From Edwardsiella piscicida (lineage in GTDB: Bacteria > Pseudomonadota > Gammaproteobacteria > Enterobacterales > Enterobacteriaceae), in contig NZ_MPNU01000001.1 of NCBI RefSeq assembly GCF_001896205.1, positions 1,881,503 through 1,945,502 on the forward strand: a stretch of DNA of 64,000 nt, given 5' to 3'. Made by a program: the position numbers and the translations under genes. The notes under the pieces are model-generated. The model had not been told where the DNA came from. It was given only the letters and a program-made list of their open reading frames with translations, and ran no database searches. Positions 1 through 8,164 of the stretch are shown piece after piece (the stretch's first letter is position 1; every line of letters begins with the position of its first letter).

Positions 1-1197
1 CCATATCAGTCGACTGTCCAGCCATTCCACGGCCAGCAGCGTCAGAAATACCGCGGCGCCGAAATAAAAGGCCGCCGCGCCCATGGTAAACGAGAACAGC
101 TGGTCGCGATCGATCAGCGACATCATCAGCGCAATGACAAACAGGTCCAGCATCGACCAGCGACCGATCCAGGTGACCAGCCGCAGCATGCGCATGCGCC
201 GCACCAGGTCACCCCCGCGGCGCAGGTGTATGCCCAGCAGCAGGAACAGCATGACCGCCACCTTGATAAAGGGCACCAGGATGCTGGCGATAAAGACGAT
301 CGCGGCGATCGGCAGATTCCCCCCGTTGGCCAAGGCGAGCGTTCCCGAGAGTAGGGTGTCCTCGATGCGCACGCCGTTGACGTACAGGATCGAGATGGGC
401 AGCAGGTTGGCCGGCAGCAGGATGATCACGGCGGCGATCAGGGTGGCCCAGGTTTTTTGCAGGCTGTAGGGTTGACGGCGGTGCAGCGGTAGGCGGCAGC
501 GTCGGCAGTGTCCGTGGGCGTCCGGCGGGGCCGTATGGCGACAGGCGTGGCATAGCAGCAGCGCGCTGTCCGGCGCCGTTTGGGGCGGCTGCGGGTACAG
601 GCGGCGCCACAGCTGTTCGAGGTTCAGATGGATCAGCAGCAGCAGGGTCAGCAGGGTGGCGACGATATAGGCCAGCAGCGCGGGGCCGGGATCGACGGCG
701 GCATATTCGCGGACCTTAATGGCGGCGACGGCCAGCGCGATCAGGTAGATATCCAGCATGATCCATGGGCGCAGCAGGGTGAGCAGCAGCAGCAGCGGGC
801 GCAGGTTCAGGCGCAGTCGCTGGCCGAGGTACAGCGCCAGCAGCAGCGAGGGCAGCAGCAGCGGCGCCACGATGGCGCAGAAGGCGACCATGCCAGCGGT
901 GAGGATCTCGCCCTGCATGGCCATCTGTCCGATGCCCTGCCAGACGCTGGCCTGCACCGTGACGCCCAGCAGATGGATCTGCAGCAGCGGCTGAAACAGG
1001 GCCAGCGGCAAGAGTACCAGCAGGGTGAGCGATAGCGCCGCGAGGCGGGGCAGCGGCCAGTCTCGGCCATCATACAGGCGGGCGTCGCAGCGCGGACAAA
1101 AGGCGGACTGGCGTGCGCCGATGGTCGGGAGACGGCACAGCGCATCGCACTCCGGGCAGCGCAGACGATGCGTCGGGACGCCGACTCGGCGAGTCAT
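1..1197 (-). CDS. yebS: YebS/LetA, PqiA-family inner-membrane protein (C-terminus cut by window edge)
   Basis: The reading frame is open from an ATG at 1197 to the left edge (399 codons), so the last few dozen residues and the stop lie outside. The N-terminus carries a Cys-pair zinc-ribbon (C14/C17 and C34/C37), followed by hydrophobic segments. A second Cys-pair block (LLCHACRH ... CRRCRLP) then leads into a second membrane domain. This duplicated PqiA layout is that of YebS (LetA), the inner-membrane partner of the MCE-domain bridge YebT (LetB) in lipid transport between the envelope membranes. The gene is divergent from msrC as in E. coli, and yebT should follow beyond position 1. Family and gene identity are secure; the truncation is only a window effect. 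Confidence 0.9.
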   Translation of the reverse strand, partial: MTRRVGVPTHRLRCPECDALCRLPTIGARQSAFCPRCDARLYDGRDWPLPRLAALSLTLLVLLPLALFQPLLQIHLLGVTVQASVWQGIGQMAMQGEILTAGMVAFCAIVAPLLLPSLLLALYLGQRLRLNLRPLLLLLTLLRPWIMLDIYLIALAVAAIKVREYAAVDPGPALLAYIVATLLTLLLLIHLNLEQLWRRLYPQPPQTAPDSALLLCHACRHTAPPDAHGHCRRCRLPLHRRQPYSLQKTWATLIAAVIILLPANLLPISILYVNGVRIEDTLLSGTLALANGGNLPIAAIVFIASILVPFIKVAVMLFLLLGIHLRRGGDLVRRMRMLRLVTWIGRWSMLDLFVIALMMSLIDRDQLFSFTMGAAAFYFGAAVFLTLLAVEWLDSRLIW

Positions 1198-1423
1198 GCC
1201 ATTAATACCGGAAATGGGTGGCGTTGCCGGATTAGCGGATAGCGCATCTATCGTCCCATGGTTGGCGGAGAAGCTGTGTACAACAGTGGTGCAAATATAC
1301 ATGGCGTCAGCGGATAAGACGACGCTATTCGGCTTTTTGCTTGTGTGTTGTCGCATTTAATGCTTATTTTATGAGAGGCGCGCCCGCGCAGGCTAATGGG
1401 ATCCTATCGTCATTGAGAGAATC

Positions 1424-1915
1424 ATGAGTAAAGAGACGTTTTATACCGATATGGCTCGCGATCTGAGCGCGCTGTGTAGCGGTGAGTTCAACGCGATTGC
1501 CACGCTGTCCAACGTGAGCGCCCTGCTGTATGAGCGCTTGCCCGCGGTGAACTGGGCCGGTTTTTATTTTCTGGATGGGCAAACGCTGGTGCTGGGGCCG
1601 TTTCAGGGCAAACTGGCCTGCGTACGCATTCCCGTGGGGAGAGGGGTCTGCGGTACGGCCTGCGCTACGGGGCAGGTGCAGCGCGTAGGGGATGTGCACC
1701 GCTTCGATGGCCATATCGCCTGTGACGCGGAGAGCAATGCGGAAATCGTGCTGCCGCTGGTGGTCGACGGGCGGACGATCGGGGTGCTGGATATCGATAG
1801 CACACAGTTTGAGCGCTTCGACGAAGAAGATGAAAAAGGCCTGAAAAGCGTGGTGGGCGCGCTCTGCCAGCATCTGGAGCGCTGCGACTGGGCAAAATTT
1901 GTGACTTTTGCTTAA
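1424..1915 (+). CDS. msrC: Free methionine-R-sulfoxide reductase (GAF domain)
   Basis: This 163-residue single GAF-domain protein reduces free L-methionine-(R)-sulfoxide in the cytoplasm, using thioredoxin-type reductant. Three cysteines, C66, C76 and C100, have the spacing (10 and 24) of the E. coli fRMsr catalytic and resolving cysteines, so the active site looks intact. A GAGAG ribosome-binding site precedes the ATG. It is divergent from yebS and followed at about 100 bp by proQ, as in E. coli, where it was formerly yebR. A TATAAT hexamer at 1957-1962 lies between msrC and proQ and may be the -10 of proQ. Nothing odd was seen. Confidence 0.95.
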   Translation: MSKETFYTDMARDLSALCSGEFNAIATLSNVSALLYERLPAVNWAGFYFLDGQTLVLGPFQGKLACVRIPVGRGVCGTACATGQVQRVGDVHRFDGHIACDAESNAEIVLPLVVDGRTIGVLDIDSTQFERFDEEDEKGLKSVVGALCQHLERCDWAKFVTFA

Positions 1916-2016
1916 GGTTGTGGTGCTGATGGCATGGCATTTGGCGGTAGCCTCATTATAATGTCGCCTGTTCATGCCATCGCTGGTTGGCAAACCCGTT
2001 GTAATCAGGAAATTTC

Positions 2017-2721
2017 ATGGAAAATCAACCAAAGTTGAACAGTAGTAAAGAAGTCATCGCCTTTTTGGCTCAACGTTTCCCTCAGTGCTTCAGCACCGAG
2101 GGTGAAGCCCGCCCGTTAAAGATCGGCATCTTTCAGGATCTGGTTGCGCGGATGCAGGGGGAAGAAAACGGCCTGAGCAAGACTCAGCTACGTTCAGCAC
2201 TCCGCCTTTACACATCCAGCTGGCGCTACCTGCACGGGGTAAAACTGGGTGCAGAGCGTGTCGATCTGGATGGCAACGCCTGCGGCGTGCTGGACGAGCA
2301 GCACGTAGAGCATGCCCGTCAGCAGCTGGAAGAGGCCAAGGCCCGGGTCCAGGCACAGCGTGACGCCCGCAAGCGCGAAGCCGCCGAAAACGGCGAAAAG
2401 CGCGAGCCGCGCCGTCCGCGTCCGGCGGGTAAAAAGCCCACCGTGCGCCGTGACGCTGAGCAGGGCAGTAAAGAAGTGCGTAAACCGCGTGCCGCCAAGG
2501 CTACGCAGGAGCGCAAACCGCGCGCCAAGAGCGAGACCACGGAACAGCGCAGCACCCCGGTGACCTCGCTGGAGCAGCTGCACCTGGGGCAAACCGTGAA
2601 GGTCAGCGCCGGTAAGCATGCCATGGAGGCATCCGTACTCGAGATCACCAAAGACGGTGTACGTGTCCAGCTGTCTAACGGTCTGGCAATGATTGTACGC
2701 ACAGAACACTTGCAGTTCTGA
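2017..2721 (+). CDS. proQ: RNA chaperone ProQ
   Basis: At 234 residues this is a FinO-family RNA-binding protein that stabilises small RNAs and mRNA 3' ends, and it influences ProP osmotransport. The N-terminal FinO domain covers about residues 5-120 (starts with [19 protein letters not shown]). It is followed by a Lys/Arg/Ala-rich linker at about 105-175 and a Tudor-like C-terminal domain containing [20 protein letters not shown]. An AGGA ribosome-binding site sits 7 bp before the ATG. The prc start lies 19 bp downstream, so the two are probably cotranscribed. Length and order match the E. coli proQ-prc pair. Confidence 0.96.
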   Translation: MENQPKLNSSKEVIAFLAQRFPQCFSTEGEARPLKIGIFQDLVARMQGEENGLSKTQLRSALRLYTSSWRYLHGVKLGAERVDLDGNACGVLDEQHVEHARQQLEEAKARVQAQRDARKREAAENGEKREPRRPRPAGKKPTVRRDAEQGSKEVRKPRAAKATQERKPRAKSETTEQRSTPVTSLEQLHLGQTVKVSAGKHAMEASVLEITKDGVRVQLSNGLAMIVRTEHLQF

Positions 2722-2740
2722 TACGGAGGCCAACCCAGGC

Positions 2741-4783
2741 ATGAACAATTTTTTCCGGGTATCGGCAATCGCCCTGTCGCTGTTTGCAGGTACCGTTTTT
2801 GCAGCGGAGGACGCCGTCAGCGGCGCCGTCCAGCTGCCCCAGTTGCATCAGGAACCTCAGCATGCAACGGTCAGTGAACGTGTTACCGCACGTTTCACCC
2901 GCTCCCATTACCGCCAGTTTGACCTCAACGCAGACTTCTCGAAGAAAATCTTCAACCGCTACCTGAACATGCTGGACTATAACCACAACGTGTTTCTGGC
3001 ATCGGATATCGCCCGCTTCCGCGATCGCGAAGGCAAGCTGGGCGATGAGCTGCGCAGCGGTCAGCTGGATACGGCCTATGCGCTGTTTAACCTGTCTCAG
3101 CAGCGCCGCCTGGAGCGTTATGAGTACGCCCTGACGCTGCTGAAAAAGCCGATGAGCTTTGACGGCAGCGACACCATCGACGTCGATCGCAGCAAGGCGC
3201 CGTGGCCGACCAGCGTCGCCGAGCTGGACAAGCTCTGGTACGCCAAGGTGAAGTATGACGCGCTGAACCTGAAGCTGGCCGGTAAGGACTGGCCGGAGAT
3301 CCAGAAGATCCTGACCAAACGCTATCAGTTCGCCATTAAGCGCCTGACCCAGGGCAACAGCGAGGATGTCTTCCAGCTGTTTATGAATGCGTTTGCCCGA
3401 GAGATCGATCCCCATACCAGCTACCTGTCGCCGCGCAATACCGAGCAGTTCAATACGGACATGAGTCTGTCGCTGGAGGGCATCGGCGCGGTGCTGCAGC
3501 AGACAGAGGATGACTACACCCAGATTAACTCTCTGGTGGCCGGCGGTCCGGCGGCCAAGAGCAAGGTGCTGAAGGTGGGCGATCGCATCGTGGCGGTCGG
3601 CCAGCCGGGTAAGGCGATGGTCGATGTGATCGGCTGGCGTCTGGACGACGTGGTCGCCCTGATCAAAGGGCCGAAGGGCAGCAAGGTGCGCCTGGAGATC
3701 CTGCCGGCGGGTAAAGGAACCAAAACCCGTATCGTCACCCTGACCCGCGAACGTATCCGCCTGGAAGATCGCGCCGTGAAGATGAGTGTCAAAACGGTGG
3801 ACGGCCATAAAATCGGCGTGTTGGATATTCCCGGCTTCTACGTCGGCCTGACGGAGGACGTCAAGGTTCAGCTGCAGAAGCTGGAGAAACAGCACGTGAG
3901 CGCCATCGTCATCGATCTGCGCGGCAACGGGGGCGGTGCCCTGACAGAGGCCGTGTCCCTGTCGGGTCTGTTTATTCCCAGCGGGCCGGTGGTGCAGGTG
4001 CGCGATAACGTCGGCAAGGTGCGTGAGGATGACGATACCGACGGCGTTGTCTACTACAAAGGACCGCTGGTGGTGCTGGTCGATCGCTTTAGCGCCTCGG
4101 CCTCCGAGATTTTCGCCGCCGCCATGCAGGACTACGATCGCGCCCTGATCGTGGGTGAACCCACCTTCGGCAAGGGAACGGTACAGCAGTACCGCTCAGT
4201 GAACCGCATTTACGATCAGATGCTGCGTCCAGAGTGGCCGGATCTGGGTTCGGTGCAGTACACCATCCAGAAGTTTTACCGCATCAACGGCGGCAGCACC
4301 CAGCGCAAAGGGGTGACGCCGGACATCGTGATGCCAACCGGTATCGATCCGGCGGACACCGGCGAGAGCTTTGAGGATAACGCGCTGCCGTGGGATAGCA
4401 TCAACGCCGCCGCCTATAATAAGGCTGGCGATGTACAGCGCTTTGATCCGCAGCTGATCGTGCTACACGATGCGCGCATCGCCAAAGATCCCGAGTTCCA
4501 GTACATCGAACAGGATATCGCCCACTACAAGGCGCTCAAGGCGCGTCGTAACATTGTCTCTCTGAACTACGCTCAGCGTGAAAAGGAGAACAAGGACGAC
4601 GACGCGATTCGCCTGCAGCGGATCAACGCCCGGCTGAAGCTGGAGGGCAAGAAGCCGATCGCCTCGCTGGATGATATTCCTAAGGATTATCAGGAGCCGG
4701 ATCCCTACCTGAATGAGACGGTGAAAATCGCCGAAGATCTGGCCCTGCTGGAGCAGAAAAACGCACAGCAGGCTCAGGAGTAG
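2741..4783 (+). CDS. prc: Tail-specific periplasmic protease Prc (Tsp)
   Basis: This 680-residue exported C-terminal processing protease degrades tail-tagged periplasmic proteins, trims FtsI and, with NlpI, controls MepS. I chose the ATG at 2741, preceded by GGAGG, over an in-frame upstream ATG at 2693 that would sit inside proQ and put residues ahead of the signal peptide. A signal peptide (about residues 1-21, ending VFA) is followed by a PDZ domain around residues 235-325. The catalytic Ser-Lys dyad is visible as Ser453 in SASASE and Lys478 in GEPTFGKGT. Length matches E. coli Prc. A strong terminator follows, so malS is a separate unit. Confidence 0.96.
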   Translation: MNNFFRVSAIALSLFAGTVFAAEDAVSGAVQLPQLHQEPQHATVSERVTARFTRSHYRQFDLNADFSKKIFNRYLNMLDYNHNVFLASDIARFRDREGKLGDELRSGQLDTAYALFNLSQQRRLERYEYALTLLKKPMSFDGSDTIDVDRSKAPWPTSVAELDKLWYAKVKYDALNLKLAGKDWPEIQKILTKRYQFAIKRLTQGNSEDVFQLFMNAFAREIDPHTSYLSPRNTEQFNTDMSLSLEGIGAVLQQTEDDYTQINSLVAGGPAAKSKVLKVGDRIVAVGQPGKAMVDVIGWRLDDVVALIKGPKGSKVRLEILPAGKGTKTRIVTLTRERIRLEDRAVKMSVKTVDGHKIGVLDIPGFYVGLTEDVKVQLQKLEKQHVSAIVIDLRGNGGGALTEAVSLSGLFIPSGPVVQVRDNVGKVREDDDTDGVVYYKGPLVVLVDRFSASASEIFAAAMQDYDRALIVGEPTFGKGTVQQYRSVNRIYDQMLRPEWPDLGSVQYTIQKFYRINGGSTQRKGVTPDIVMPTGIDPADTGESFEDNALPWDSINAAAYNKAGDVQRFDPQLIVLHDARIAKDPEFQYIEQDIAHYKALKARRNIVSLNYAQREKENKDDDAIRLQRINARLKLEGKKPIASLDDIPKDYQEPDPYLNETVKIAEDLALLEQKNAQQAQE

Positions 4784-4815
4784 GGGTAAGCAGAGCCGAA
4801 CGGCTCACTGAAAAA

Positions 4816-4843
4816 AGCGCGACATCGGTCGCGCTTTTTTTTG
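4816..4843 (+). terminator. Rho-independent terminator after prc
   Basis: An 8-bp stem (AGCGCGAC / GTCGCGCT) with an ATCG loop is followed by eight T residues, 32 bp after the prc stop. Confidence 0.9.
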
Positions 4844-4849
4844 TCTTGC

Positions 4850-4873
4850 GATCCTCCCCCCGGCGGGATGAGC
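4850..4873. promoter_or_regulatory. Candidate pair of MalT boxes upstream of malS
   Basis: Two near-matches to the MalT box (GGGGAKGAGG) lie 4 bp apart in opposite orientation: GGGGAGGATC on the minus strand (4850-4859) and CGGGATGAGC on the plus strand (4864-4873), each 8 of 10. They sit 55-78 bp before the malS ATG. MalT activation of malS is known in E. coli. The match here was made by eye, and GC-rich sequence makes chance matches possible. Confidence 0.4.
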
Positions 4874-4927
4874 CGCCGGCGCGGCCCCCGTGGCACACTG
4901 CGATGGTCACAGTCACAGGAGCCGATG

Positions 4928-6961
4928 ATGAAATACGCCATTTTCGCCGCACTATTGCTGCCGTTGGCCGCCGGGGCCGACTGGCGATCGCCCGCGTTTC
5001 CCCAGTTCGTCGCCGTGGACGAGGGGCGCTTTAGCGCCAGTCAGCCGCTGGCCAAAGGCGAGGCGCCGCTGCAGCTGTATCAGGCCGATCGCTGCTGGCA
5101 GCCCAGCGGGGCGATCCGGCTGAATCAGACGCTTTCGCTGATGCCGTGCCAAGGCGAGGCGCCGCGATGGCGGCGCTTCCGGGATGGCCGCTACCAGGCC
5201 CTGATCGATACCCGCTCGGGAACGCCGACGCTGACGCTGTCCGTACACGATGAGGCCGCGCAGCGGGCAGCGGCGGCGGCGCGGCGCTGTCCACGTTGGG
5301 ATGGGCGTCCGCTGCGCGTACCGGTCGATCGGGCCTTTAGTGAAGGCAGCCTGGTGCGCGATTTTTACAGTGGAGAGGTCGCCCGCGTCACCCAGGGCAC
5401 GGTGACCCTGCAGCCGGCGCCGGGCAGCAATGGCCTGCTGCTGCTCGAATCGGCTGAAACCGCGGGGCCGGCGCCGTTCGACTGGCACAACGCGACGGTC
5501 TATTTTGTCCTGGTCGATCGCTTCGCCAACGGCGATCCCAGCAACGATAATAGCTATGGTCGCCAGAAGGACGGGATGCAGGAGATCGGGACCTTTCACG
5601 GCGGCGATCTGCGCGGGCTGACCGGCCAGCTCGACTATCTCCAGCGTCTGGGGGTTAATGTCCTGTGGATCAGCTCGCCCCTTGAGCAGATCCACGGCTG
5701 GGTCGGGGGCGGTAGTCGGGGCGACTTCCCGCACTATGCCTATCATGGTTACTACCCGCTGGACTGGACGCGGCTGGATGCCAATATGGGCAGCGAGCAG
5801 GATCTGCGGGCGCTGGTGGAGGGGGCCCACCGGCGCGGTATCCGAGTGCTGTTCGACGTGGTGATGAACCATACCGGCTATGCGACGCTGGCGGATATGC
5901 AGCAGTACCAGTTCGGCGCGCTGTTCCTGCAGGGGGAGACGCTGCGGCAAACGCTGGGCACCCATTGGCGCGACTGGCGGCCGGGGCGCGGCCAGACGTG
6001 GCATAGCTTTAATGACTATATTGATTTCGGCAATCGCGCGGCGTGGGCGCGCTGGTGGGGGAAGGGGTGGATCCGTACCGATATCGGCGACTATGATGCC
6101 CCGGGATTCGATGATGTTACGCTGTCGCTCTCTTTTCTGCCGGATGTGAAGACCGAGTCTAGCGCGGCGTCCGGTTTGCCGATCTTTTATCGTCATAAGC
6201 CGGATACCCGCGCCCGGGAGATCCCCGGCTACACGCCGCGAGACTACCTGACCCACTGGCTCAGTCAGTGGGTGCGTGAATACGGCATCGATGGCTTTCG
6301 CATCGACACGGCAAAGCACGTAGAGCCGGCGGCCTGGCAACAGCTGAAGCAGCAGGCCAGCGCGGCCTTAGCCGAATGGAAGCGGGCTAATCCGCAGCAG
6401 GCGTTGGACGATGCCCCCTTCTGGATGACCGGCGAGGCCTGGGGGCACGGCGTGATGCGCAGCGCCTATTATCGTCACGGCTTCGATGCGATGATCAATT
6501 TTGACTATCAGGAGCAGGCGGCACGGGCGCAGGGCTGTCTGGCCGATATCGATCCGCTGTGGCAGCAGATGGCGGCGCAGCTGCAGGATTTTAACGTGCT
6601 GAGCTATCTGTCGTCCCATGATACCCATTTGTTTCGCAGCGACGGCAGCGGCGCCGCGGCGCTGCTGCTGCTGGCGCCGGGCGCGGTGCAGATTTTCTAC
6701 GGCGATGAGTCGGGGCGTCCGCTGGGGCCAACGGGATCCGATCCGCTGCAGGGCACCCGTTCGGATATGAATTGGCAGGATATCCGCGGCCCGGCGGCGG
6801 CGCAGGTCGCGCACTGGCAGCGCCTGGGGCAGTTCCGCGCCCGCCATCCCGCTATCGGCAAGGGGGAGCAGACGACCGTCGCGATGCCGCAGGGCTACGG
6901 CTTTATCCGCAATGATGGGCGGGATCGGGTGATGGTGGTCTGGGCCGGTCAGTCGGAGTAG
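4928..6961 (+). CDS. malS: Periplasmic alpha-amylase MalS (GH13)
   Basis: This 677-residue secreted alpha-amylase hydrolyses longer maltodextrins in the periplasm to feed the maltose system. The second of two tandem ATGs (4928) was chosen: AGGAG lies 6 bp before it, and it opens directly into the signal peptide MKYAIFAALLLPLAAGADW. The catalytic triad falls at Asp460 (GFRIDTAKH), Glu503 (GEAWGHG) and Asp565 (SSHDTHLF), the same positions as in E. coli MalS. The N-terminal 180 residues form the accessory region typical of MalS. Its place between prc and htpX differs from E. coli, where malS is far away. Candidate MalT boxes lie upstream. Confidence 0.94.
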   Translation: MKYAIFAALLLPLAAGADWRSPAFPQFVAVDEGRFSASQPLAKGEAPLQLYQADRCWQPSGAIRLNQTLSLMPCQGEAPRWRRFRDGRYQALIDTRSGTPTLTLSVHDEAAQRAAAAARRCPRWDGRPLRVPVDRAFSEGSLVRDFYSGEVARVTQGTVTLQPAPGSNGLLLLESAETAGPAPFDWHNATVYFVLVDRFANGDPSNDNSYGRQKDGMQEIGTFHGGDLRGLTGQLDYLQRLGVNVLWISSPLEQIHGWVGGGSRGDFPHYAYHGYYPLDWTRLDANMGSEQDLRALVEGAHRRGIRVLFDVVMNHTGYATLADMQQYQFGALFLQGETLRQTLGTHWRDWRPGRGQTWHSFNDYIDFGNRAAWARWWGKGWIRTDIGDYDAPGFDDVTLSLSFLPDVKTESSAASGLPIFYRHKPDTRAREIPGYTPRDYLTHWLSQWVREYGIDGFRIDTAKHVEPAAWQQLKQQASAALAEWKRANPQQALDDAPFWMTGEAWGHGVMRSAYYRHGFDAMINFDYQEQAARAQGCLADIDPLWQQMAAQLQDFNVLSYLSSHDTHLFRSDGSGAAALLLLAPGAVQIFYGDESGRPLGPTGSDPLQGTRSDMNWQDIRGPAAAQVAHWQRLGQFRARHPAIGKGEQTTVAMPQGYGFIRNDGRDRVMVVWAGQSE

Positions 6962-7106
6962 CGTCTGCCGCGCCAGTTGTTACAAAAATTTCCGGGGCGC
7001 GGTGGCGGCAACTATTTGATTTTTGCCGGAGCGGTGTGAAAAGTAGCCGTCATGCGCAGCATAAATGTAAAGTTTTGTTTCTTTACCCCGTTATCGCACG
7101 ACAGCC

Positions 7107-7137
7107 CTTGAAACCGGCGCAGATGGCCTTACCATCT
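7107..7137 (+). promoter_or_regulatory. Candidate sigma-32 promoter of htpX
   Basis: A perfect heat-shock -35 (CTTGAAA, 7107-7113) is followed after 16 bp by TACCATCT (7130-7137), which matches the sigma-32 -10 (CCCCATNT) except for its first two bases. It lies 44 bp before the htpX start. Control of htpX by sigma-32 and CpxR is known in E. coli. A weak CpxR-like GTAAA-N5-GTTTC sits near 7067, but I do not call it. Confidence 0.55.
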
Positions 7138-7180
7138 GATCATCGCATGGTGCGATATGTTTGAGAGGATTGACAACGAT

Positions 7181-8068
7181 ATGATGCGTATTGCTTTGTT
7201 CCTGTTGACCAACCTGGCCGTGATGCTGGTGTTCGGCCTGGTGCTGAGCCTGACGGGCATTCGGTCCAGCAGCGTGCAGGGACTGATGATCATGGCACTG
7301 CTGTTCGGTTTTGGCGGGTCCATTGTTTCGCTGCTGATGTCCAAGTGGATGGCGCTGCGCTCCGTTGGCGGCGAGGTGATTGAGCAGCCGCGCAATGAAA
7401 CCGAACGCTGGCTGGTTGAGACGGTACGCCGTCAGGCCCAGCAGGCCGGTATCGGCATGCCGCAGGTTGCCATCTATCACGCACCGGATATCAACGCGTT
7501 CGCCACCGGCGCCCGGCGCGACGCCTCGCTGGTCGCGGTGAGCACCGGTCTGCTGCAGAGCATGAGCCGCGATGAGGCCGAGGCGGTGCTGGCGCATGAG
7601 ATCAGCCACGTCGCCAACGGTGACATGGTGACGATGACGCTGGTGCAGGGGGTGGTGAACACCTTCGTGATCTTTATCTCCCGCCTGATAGCCCAGGTGG
7701 CGGCGGGTTTCCTCTCTGGCAATCGCGATGAGGGCGAAGGCGAGAGCAGCGGTAACCCGATGATCTACTTTGCCGTTTCCATGGTGTTGGAGCTGGTGTT
7801 TGGCATTCTGGCCAGCATCATTACCATGTGGTTCTCGCGCTACCGCGAGTTCCGCGCCGATGCCGGGTCAGCCGGGCTGGTTGGTCGCGAGAAGATGATC
7901 GCCGCTCTGCAGCGCCTGAAGACCAGCTATGAGCCGCAGGAGGCCGGCAGCATGATGGCTTTCTGTATCAACGGTCGCGGTAACCGCACCTTTGGCGAGC
8001 TGTTCCTGTCACACCCGCCGCTGGATAAGCGCATCGAGGCGCTGCGCAGCGGTCAGTACCTGAAGTAA
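7181..8068 (+). CDS. htpX: Inner-membrane zinc metalloprotease HtpX
   Basis: This 295-residue M48-family protease takes part in quality control of membrane proteins alongside FtsH. The tandem ATG at 7181 ([16 protein letters not shown]) matches the E. coli start, and GAGAGG lies upstream; an in-frame ATG at 7157 gives an unlikely hydrophilic extension. Two N-terminal membrane segments precede the zinc site H139-E140-x-x-H143 (HEISH). The third ligand is Glu223 in [11 protein letters not shown], after a second hydrophobic pair. Length and sequence are near those of E. coli HtpX. A probable heat-shock promoter precedes it and a strong terminator follows. Confidence 0.96.
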   Translation: MMRIALFLLTNLAVMLVFGLVLSLTGIRSSSVQGLMIMALLFGFGGSIVSLLMSKWMALRSVGGEVIEQPRNETERWLVETVRRQAQQAGIGMPQVAIYHAPDINAFATGARRDASLVAVSTGLLQSMSRDEAEAVLAHEISHVANGDMVTMTLVQGVVNTFVIFISRLIAQVAAGFLSGNRDEGEGESSGNPMIYFAVSMVLELVFGILASIITMWFSRYREFRADAGSAGLVGREKMIAALQRLKTSYEPQEAGSMMAFCINGRGNRTFGELFLSHPPLDKRIEALRSGQYLK

Positions 8069-8102
8069 CGCGCGCTGCGCGCCGATGCGGTAAGAGGATC
8101 GT

Positions 8103-8135
8103 GCCGCTCACCCAAGGGTGGGCGGCCTTTTTTTT
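8103..8135 (+). terminator. Rho-independent terminator after htpX
   Basis: A GCCGC/GCGGC stem continuing into CACCC/GGGTG, with an AA loop, is followed by CC and eight T residues, 34 bp after the htpX stop. Confidence 0.9.
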
Positions 8136-8164
8136 GCGCCCACCGCGTGGGGCGCGGGGGCGGG

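Noticed and set aside
2675..3895. 406-codon minus-strand frame antisense to prc
   Set aside because: Shadow of the Prc protease; no start context or recognisable motif.
4952..6340. Long minus-strand frame antisense to malS
   Set aside because: malS is complete with correct catalytic residues; the antisense product is Arg/Pro/Ile-rich with no signature.
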